DNA of 64,000 bases from Paenisporosarcina quisquiliarum_A. Lineage in GTDB: Bacteria > Bacillota > Bacilli > Bacillales_A > Planococcaceae. Numbering within the stretch: the stretch's first letter is position 1; each line of letters opens with the position of its first letter. Below the pieces are notes generated by a model, which ran no database searches, was not told the origin of the DNA, and saw only the letters and a program-made list of their open reading frames with translations. This document shows positions 59,730 through 64,000 of the stretch, piece after piece. A program made the translations under genes and the position numbers. The stretch lies in the NCBI RefSeq assembly GCF_043641925.1, contig NZ_JBHZRU010000022.1:1-64000 (forward strand). The letters run 5' to 3'.

Positions 59730-60719
59730 ATGAGGAATTCTTTATCAACCAATATAGTCATAGAAAATGTTCTGCAATTTAAAATGAGAGGAAGAGTTGC
59801 CTACCAAGGATTTGTCTCATCACAAGTAGCTATCAATTTCTTTTATTCGAAGCCCTTTGATGAACCATCAGGAAAAGGTTATCAAAGACCGGTTAACAAA
59901 AACCGAAGCGTTGATTTTGCCAAGTATTTAGCACAAGGCGAGAATTCCTTATACACGCCTATATTATTAAACGCGAGTGGAAATTGGGAATTCCAAGCAT
60001 ACGATAGAAATCGTCCTCTCTTTGGTCGGTTAGTTGCTGAGAAAAAAGCTTCACTTATGGATGGTCAACATAGACTAGCTGGAATAGAAAAGTATGTTAA
60101 AAAGACAAATTCTACACTAAATGTACCTTTTTTAGCATTTCATTTTCTGGATGAAGATGAAGAAATTAAGTTATTCGATACAATTAATACAAAAGCAAAA
60201 GGAATTGGTACTTCCTTAAGCAAGTATTTAAATAGGGATAATGATGACCTCAGTTGGGTTGCAACTAATTTAATATTAAAACCTAATAGTCCTTTTTATC
60301 AAAAAGGAACTTTGATAGGAAAAAGAAACAAAGATAGGCACATAACGCTCCAAAATCTATATAATGTTGTCTCATTATTGATTAAAAAATCTCAATTGGA
60401 AGATTTACCTAAAGAAAAGATATTAAACATTTCTATGTTTTATTTTGATTCAATAAGTAATCTCTTACCTGAACAGTGGGAGGATATTAAATCATATAGA
60501 TTAAGTCATGTAATTTCACTGTACGCACTAGCGATCGCGGGAAATAAAATTATTAATTCTAATTACTTGAGTAAGAGTCAGCAGCCAGATTCTACTAAGA
60601 TATTATCTACATTGAATAAACTACAACAAATTGATTGGTCTAATAATGGTGACCTAAAATACCTTAAAGGTCTCGGTGGTTCTAAAATATTAGCTGAAGA
60701 TATTTTAAATTGTTTATAG
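59730..60719 (+). CDS. DGQHR domain protein (DndB-like)
   Basis: 329-aa protein with the diagnostic motif ASLMDGQHRLAGIEKYVKKT (DGQHR) and the family segments GKGYQRPVNKNRSVDFAKYL and EIKLFDTINTKAKGIGTSLS. The family includes DndB, which regulates DNA phosphorothioation, and stand-alone proteins of defence and mobile islands. No dndA/C/D/E genes are present. ATG 59730 is chosen because AAAGGAGAAG lies nine bases upstream; the frame extends 66 bases earlier into the promoter. Paired with the XRE regulator it looks like a regulated defence or element-control module. Confidence 0.88.
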   Translation: MRNSLSTNIVIENVLQFKMRGRVAYQGFVSSQVAINFFYSKPFDEPSGKGYQRPVNKNRSVDFAKYLAQGENSLYTPILLNASGNWEFQAYDRNRPLFGRLVAEKKASLMDGQHRLAGIEKYVKKTNSTLNVPFLAFHFLDEDEEIKLFDTINTKAKGIGTSLSKYLNRDNDDLSWVATNLILKPNSPFYQKGTLIGKRNKDRHITLQNLYNVVSLLIKKSQLEDLPKEKILNISMFYFDSISNLLPEQWEDIKSYRLSHVISLYALAIAGNKIINSNYLSKSQQPDSTKILSTLNKLQQIDWSNNGDLKYLKGLGGSKILAEDILNCL

Positions 60720-60817
60720 TACGCTACCAACAAAACATTTAACCGTTTTGGATTAAGAAGAATAACACCACATTTACTACAAAAGGAGCTCATCGAACCA
60801 TAATGACAGTGCACCAT

Positions 60818-60914
60818 GTGGGTTTAAAACAAAGTCGTACCGTTTGTAAAAAAGATGATGTACCGTTTAAAACAAAGTTATATCGTTTATAAAAAAGTTG
60901 CACCGTTTTACCCC
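60818..60914. repeat. Degenerate array E with ~21-bp spacing (CCGTTT core)
   Basis: Copies of (T)ACCGTTT(N)2AAAA(A/C)AAAG start at about 60818 (degenerate), 60839, 60862, 60882 and 60902, with spacings 21, 23, 20 and 20. Cores are ACCGTTTGTAAAAAA, ACCGTTTAAAACAA, ATCGTTTATAAAAAA and ACCGTTTTACC. It lies downstream of the DGQHR gene in a 470-base gene-free stretch. The spacing resembles the exact 21-bp arrays elsewhere but is less regular; iterons of a lost replicon are an alternative. Confidence 0.6.
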
Positions 60915-61193
60915 TTTGGAATTTTATCTGAGGGGGTGTTTCGTTGTAAAAAGGACTTACTTAATTAAGTAGTTCTGTGTAGACTGAATTTATATAAATA
61001 ATAGAAATGATATATGTAGTTTGTGAAGGAATTCACTTAAACTAACGGGGCAGTTTAGCGAAAGAAGGAACAAGGATATATTCCCATTTTAACAAACGAA
61101 AAGGTTATAGTAGAATTCAATTGTACAGTTAATCAATGCGATTGCGGATGAAAATTAATATTGATTTATCTAAGTAAGGGGTGACATAAAATT

Positions 61194-61427
61194 ATGGATT
61201 TGAAGTATAAAAATAAAAAATTAACAATATTGAGTATATTAGTAATTTTCTCTGTGTACTTTGTGTATTATTTTATTGGTTATTTGGTTAACACTGACAT
61301 CTTAAATGCTATAACACCCCATAGAAATGGATTTTCAATCAGTTTCATTGGGATTTTTCTATTATTTGGTACTTCACTTTTAATTGTATATTTTATCGGT
61401 AAATATAGAGAAAAAAGAAAGAAATAA
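61194..61427 (+). CDS. Small two-helix membrane protein
   Basis: 77-aa protein with helices LTILSILVIFSVYFVYYFIG and FSISFIGIFLLFGTSLLIVY and a basic C-terminus (GKYREKRKK). ATG 61194 follows AAGGGGTGAC. No family recognised. It lies between two copies of the AACTAACGGG repeat. Confidence 0.65.
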   Translation: MDLKYKNKKLTILSILVIFSVYFVYYFIGYLVNTDILNAITPHRNGFSISFIGIFLLFGTSLLIVYFIGKYREKRKK

Positions 61428-61582
61428 GTAATCGTTATTCAACTAACGGGTGCTTTACTTCAAGAAGGAAGTATAGCTTTTTTTCTGGTTCAACAAACGA
61501 GGCAGTTTAGTTTAACAAAACTGGAAGCCGTCGTGATGAATATTCATATGAATTAGGGTATTACTATAATGAGGTGAATTTC

Positions 61583-61912
61583 ATGAAGTTTAATCAAATG
61601 ACAGAAGAAGAAAAACGTAAATTGATTATTTCAATGTACTTTCTACGAAAAGGTTCATTTCAATTAAACCGTTTACATGATGAATTTAACCATAGAGATA
61701 ATGATGATGAAATAAAGGTAGCAATGAATAAGGAAAGCAACCTTTTTCAAGCAATAGCACGATTTGATGATATGTACCTTTATTCAGAAAATGAAAACGA
61801 AAATGAAGAGATACAAAAATTAGAGGATGAAATATATGAATGGATTGAGGATTACGGATTTACCGAGGACATTAAGAAGTATTTTGATAAGAATAGTATC
61901 ATGTTCAGCTAA
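61583..61912 (+). CDS. Hypothetical acidic protein
   Basis: 109-aa soluble protein, MKFNQMTEEEKRKLIISMYF at the start and a very acidic middle (YLYSENENENEEIQKLEDEI). ATG 61583 follows GAGGTGAA; the frame opens nine bases earlier. The fold looks helical and small, as in immunity-type or regulatory proteins, but nothing specific is recognised. Confidence 0.65.
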   Translation: MKFNQMTEEEKRKLIISMYFLRKGSFQLNRLHDEFNHRDNDDEIKVAMNKESNLFQAIARFDDMYLYSENENENEEIQKLEDEIYEWIEDYGFTEDIKKYFDKNSIMFS

Positions 61913-62257
61913 TTGAGTGTGAAGCTTAAATAAGGCATCGGTTTTTCCTTCTTCAACTAACGGGTGCACTTCTTCAATAAGGAGTGAACCCTTTTCTTAT
62001 TGAACTCCCATGAAAATTAAAATTAAAAAAAGAGCAAATTAAAGTATACACAGTAAAACACTTTTTTTTTAAAAGCTGAGCCTTTGTAAGATTTATTATT
62101 AAGCTGTCAGGTATTAAAAAATCCTCCTTCTAGTAAAAATCATTTTCTTCTTCTTTGATGCACAGTTGGTATTGCGATGAATGGGGGGCAGTTAATTCGG
62201 AAATCCCATTTTTCTAAAAAGCATGATTGGTATTGCTATCATTGACGAAAAAAACCT

Positions 62258-62284
62258 GTGAGGAAGTTTTTCCTCACAGAATTT
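62258..62284 (-). terminator. Terminator of the sigma/anti-sigma pair
   Basis: CTGTGAGGAA and TTCCTCACAG pair around GTTT next to the minus-strand stop at 62287. The rest of 61913-62257 shows only a repeat copy and T/A-rich tracts. Confidence 0.82.
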
Positions 62285-62286
62285 TA

Positions 62287-63207
62287 TTAATTGCTAAATG
62301 ATTGAGTTAGCTCTCCATCGATTTCCAATGTCCATTTTTCTTGTTTAGAAAAATCTAACTTTCCATTAAAAATGTAAATCTCTGCACCGGTAGAAGCATC
62401 ATAATTCATAGCATCTTGCTTAAATATAGCTTGATCAACTACTTTTCCTTTTTCATCAAATAACTTTACTCCTATTTCCTTTTTGTCTTTCCAAGAACTC
62501 TCAATATTAATTGAACTTTCTTTGTCTATATTCATTTCCAACGGAGATTCCATTAATATATAATGCTTTGTTTTTGGAAATGGAGGAAGGACATCTAAAG
62601 TAAATTCTTCATATAAATTTTCTTCTACATAAAATGATAACTTCCATTTCCCTTCACTTGGAAACGGTTTATATTGGTGCAAAACATGAGCATTCTCACT
62701 GTTTAGAGCAGAGCCAAGTTTTCCTTCGGATAAGGTGATTTCTTCATTATTAGTACTTATGGCATCCACTCGATATGTTTTCCCTACAAGTTCTGCAGGA
62801 TCTCCCCAGAAAAAGGTCATTAATTTAGCAACTCTTCGCTTATCTTCTGCGACAAAATGTTGAAAAGTATTTAATAGGGCAACTTTCCCTTTAATGCCGA
62901 TGACTTCTTGTTTTGTATCCGCTAGGACAAAGTTCTCTCCTTCTTTGGCGACAAAATCTATTCCTTCATGTTCTTGCTGGTCGGCTGTAAGGTTTCGCTC
63001 ATCCTTTCCATAATACTGGGTCATAACAAGAATACTCAAAACAGCGAAGGAGAAAATTACAGCAAATATAGGTTTAATAAACAATTTTCTATCGATAGAA
63101 GATTCCTCTGAAGTTAATCTTAAAATAATTCTTTGTTTTTGTTCTTTGTTCAAAGAATGCTTTGAAAGGTTCCTTAGATCTTCCTGAATTTGTTGGTTAT
63201 CTGTCAT
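62287..63207 (-). CDS. Putative membrane anti-sigma factor
   Basis: 306-aa protein: a short cytosolic region (IQEDLRNLSKHSLNKEQKQR), one membrane helix (PIFAVIFSFAVLSILVMTQ) and a large extracellular part with two beta-rich sections (FQHFVAEDKRRVAKLMTFFW; WTLEIDGELTQSF). It overlaps the upstream sigma gene by 11 bases. ATG 63207 is preferred over ATG 63219, which abuts GAAGAGG with no spacing. The role is inferred from position and topology. Confidence 0.75.
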   Translation of the reverse strand: MTDNQQIQEDLRNLSKHSLNKEQKQRIILRLTSEESSIDRKLFIKPIFAVIFSFAVLSILVMTQYYGKDERNLTADQQEHEGIDFVAKEGENFVLADTKQEVIGIKGKVALLNTFQHFVAEDKRRVAKLMTFFWGDPAELVGKTYRVDAISTNNEEITLSEGKLGSALNSENAHVLHQYKPFPSEGKWKLSFYVEENLYEEFTLDVLPPFPKTKHYILMESPLEMNIDKESSINIESSWKDKKEIGVKLFDEKGKVVDQAIFKQDAMNYDASTGAEIYIFNGKLDFSKQEKWTLEIDGELTQSFSN

Positions 63208-63706
63208 ACAAAAACCCATCCTCTTCTAAAATTTCTCTTAATTTTTTTAGTGCCCGATGGTACATTACGTTAACCTTATTTTGGCTACATTTTAAAACTG
63301 AACTGGTCTCCTGTGATGAAAAATCTAGAATACCTCTCAGTATCACCACTTCTTTGTATGGATTAGAAAGCTTATGAATAGCACTGTTTAATTGATTATT
63401 TTCAAGTTTTCTTATTATACTGGTTTCAACATCCAAAGAATATGCTTCATCTGATGAGAGGATATGTTTGATTCTCTCCCATACTTTTGCCCTTCGATAG
63501 CGGTCGATGACAATATTTCTTGCAATAGAAATAAGCCATGTTTTGGGATGTGATTCCCCTTTGAAATTTGAAGATTTATTCATAGCAACTAAAAAAGTGT
63601 CCTGAACAAGGTCTTCCACTTCTATAGAACCTGTAAAATATATAAGAAAAGTTGTAACATCTTTCTCGTAGCTGTGAAACCAATCTGCAATCGAGTATTT
63701 CTCCAT
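63197..63706 (-). CDS. ECF-type RNA polymerase sigma factor
   Basis: 169-aa ECF sigma factor. Region 2 is VEDLVQDTFLVAMNKSSNFK with KTWLISIARNIVIDRYRRA, and region 4 is KEVVILRGILDFSSQETSSV then KVNVMYHRALKKLREIL. It is the second ECF/anti-sigma pair in the window and is not closely similar to the pair at 18919-20198. GGAGGGATGG precedes ATG 63706. Confidence 0.92.
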   Translation of the reverse strand: MEKYSIADWFHSYEKDVTTFLIYFTGSIEVEDLVQDTFLVAMNKSSNFKGESHPKTWLISIARNIVIDRYRRAKVWERIKHILSSDEAYSLDVETSIIRKLENNQLNSAIHKLSNPYKEVVILRGILDFSSQETSSVLKCSQNKVNVMYHRALKKLREILEEDGFLYDR

Positions 63707-63849
63707 TCCATCCCTCCTTGTTAATTTGACGAATAAATAAAAATGTAATTACAGAAAAATAGGAAAATGTTTCTTTTCTTAATTACAGGATGTCAGGTAG
63801 GTCATGCAAGACAGACTAGTTTTAAATGCTTACCCGATATAGCCAGATA

Positions 63850-63885
63850 ATAGAAAAATGAGCTGCTAAGTCAGCTCTTTTTTCT
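63850..63885. terminator. Hairpin terminator
   Basis: AGAAAAATGAGCTGAC-type stem: GAGCTG CTAAGT CAGCTC with T6 after it. It is in the gap 63707-63962, which otherwise holds only the last AACTAACGGG repeat copy. Confidence 0.75.
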
Positions 63886-63962
63886 TATTGAACTAACGAG
63901 GCTGGTTAGTTGAAGAAGATACGATGCTTTTTTAATTTATTTCTGATATAGGGGTGCTCAAA

Positions 63963-64000
63963 ATGAAGAAAATTATCTCTATTATCCTTATTACCCTTTG
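63963..64000 (+). CDS. Start of a secreted or lipoprotein gene, cut by the window edge
   Basis: ATG 63963 follows ATAGGGGTG and begins MKKIISIILITL, a typical signal-peptide start. Only 12 codons are inside the window, so nothing more can be said. Confidence 0.5.
   Translation, partial: MKKIISIILITL

Larger units (their letters stand above)
61036..63935. repeat. Dispersed AACTAACGGG repeat family (five copies)
   Basis: Copies at about 61036-61075, 61438-61483, 61489-61520, 61951-62000 and 63887-63935 share the pattern TTCAACTAACGGG(T/G)GC...TTTAGTT(C)AAGAAGGA, often followed by a T-rich tract. They separate the small genes here and occur nowhere else in the window as far as I can see. The last two follow or overlap terminator-like stretches. 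The listed span contains unrelated sequence between copies. Confidence 0.65.

Noticed and set aside
52321..60780. Terminal inverted repeat GGTGTTATT at ~52327 and its complement at ~60766
   Set aside because: Nine bases in an AT-rich region can match by chance; no extended similarity around them, so not used to define the element ends.

Overview
The window looks like the chromosome of a low-GC, endospore-forming Bacillales bacterium, probably of the Planococcaceae/Caryophanaceae type (Psychrobacillus, Sporosarcina or Lysinibacillus relatives). That is inferred from gene content: a three-gene germinant receptor operon, a YtxJ bacillithiol-system protein, an RsbR-type stressosome protein, a collagen-like coat/exosporium candidate, and AGGAGG-type ribosome sites with many TTG/GTG starts. 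No rRNA, tRNA or CRISPR array was seen.

Layout. 1-3.4 kb: two closely related IS200/IS605-type TnpB genes in opposite orientation (one cut by the window edge), each followed by a conserved omegaRNA-like 3' segment, enclosing a NUDIX hydrolase and a GNAT gene; the complete copy has cut a DUF2254 gene. 3.6-11.1 kb: a c-di-GMP-I riboswitch, a terminator and a compact ten-gene Flp/Tad pilus operon. 11-23 kb: ordinary chromosome (acetyltransferases, DMT exporter, DUF1206, methyltransferase, aldo/keto reductase, APH kinase, PadR/HAAS pair, ECF sigma/anti-sigma pair, GIY-YIG protein, RsbR paralogue, YtxJ) and a dead GGDEF fragment. 23-30 kb: an ATP-grasp plus alpha-E/transglutaminase pair and a NitT/TauT-type ABC importer. 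30-50 kb: K+ channel, PAP2 phosphatase, Old Yellow Enzyme, SRAP protein, gerA-type operon, CatE-like dioxygenase, a jelly-roll spore-appendage candidate, MFS pump, RecQ, hemolysin III, collagen-like protein and a hydrolase.

50.8-64 kb is the accessory region. A topoisomerase III gene is cut at its VQSPT motif and its first ~200 codons are missing. Directly against the break starts an AT-rich operon of three different large tyrosine-recombinase proteins (434, 975 and 564 aa) plus a 248-aa coiled-coil protein. It is followed by a divergent XRE regulator/DGQHR (DndB-like) pair that shares a promoter whose spacer is filled by a perfect 14-bp palindrome. Small genes separated by a dispersed repeat and a second ECF sigma/anti-sigma pair close the window. 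I regard the recombinase operon with its DGQHR cargo as the best candidate for an under-described mobile system.

A second unexpected pattern is intergenic. Four separate arrays (about 11.15, 13.2, 26.7 and 41.8 kb) are built from units of exactly 21 bp, in two sequence families, and a looser array with ~21-bp mean spacing lies at 60.8 kb. Three of them lie next to terminator hairpins. Exactly two helical turns per unit suggests protein binding on one DNA face rather than coding or CRISPR function.
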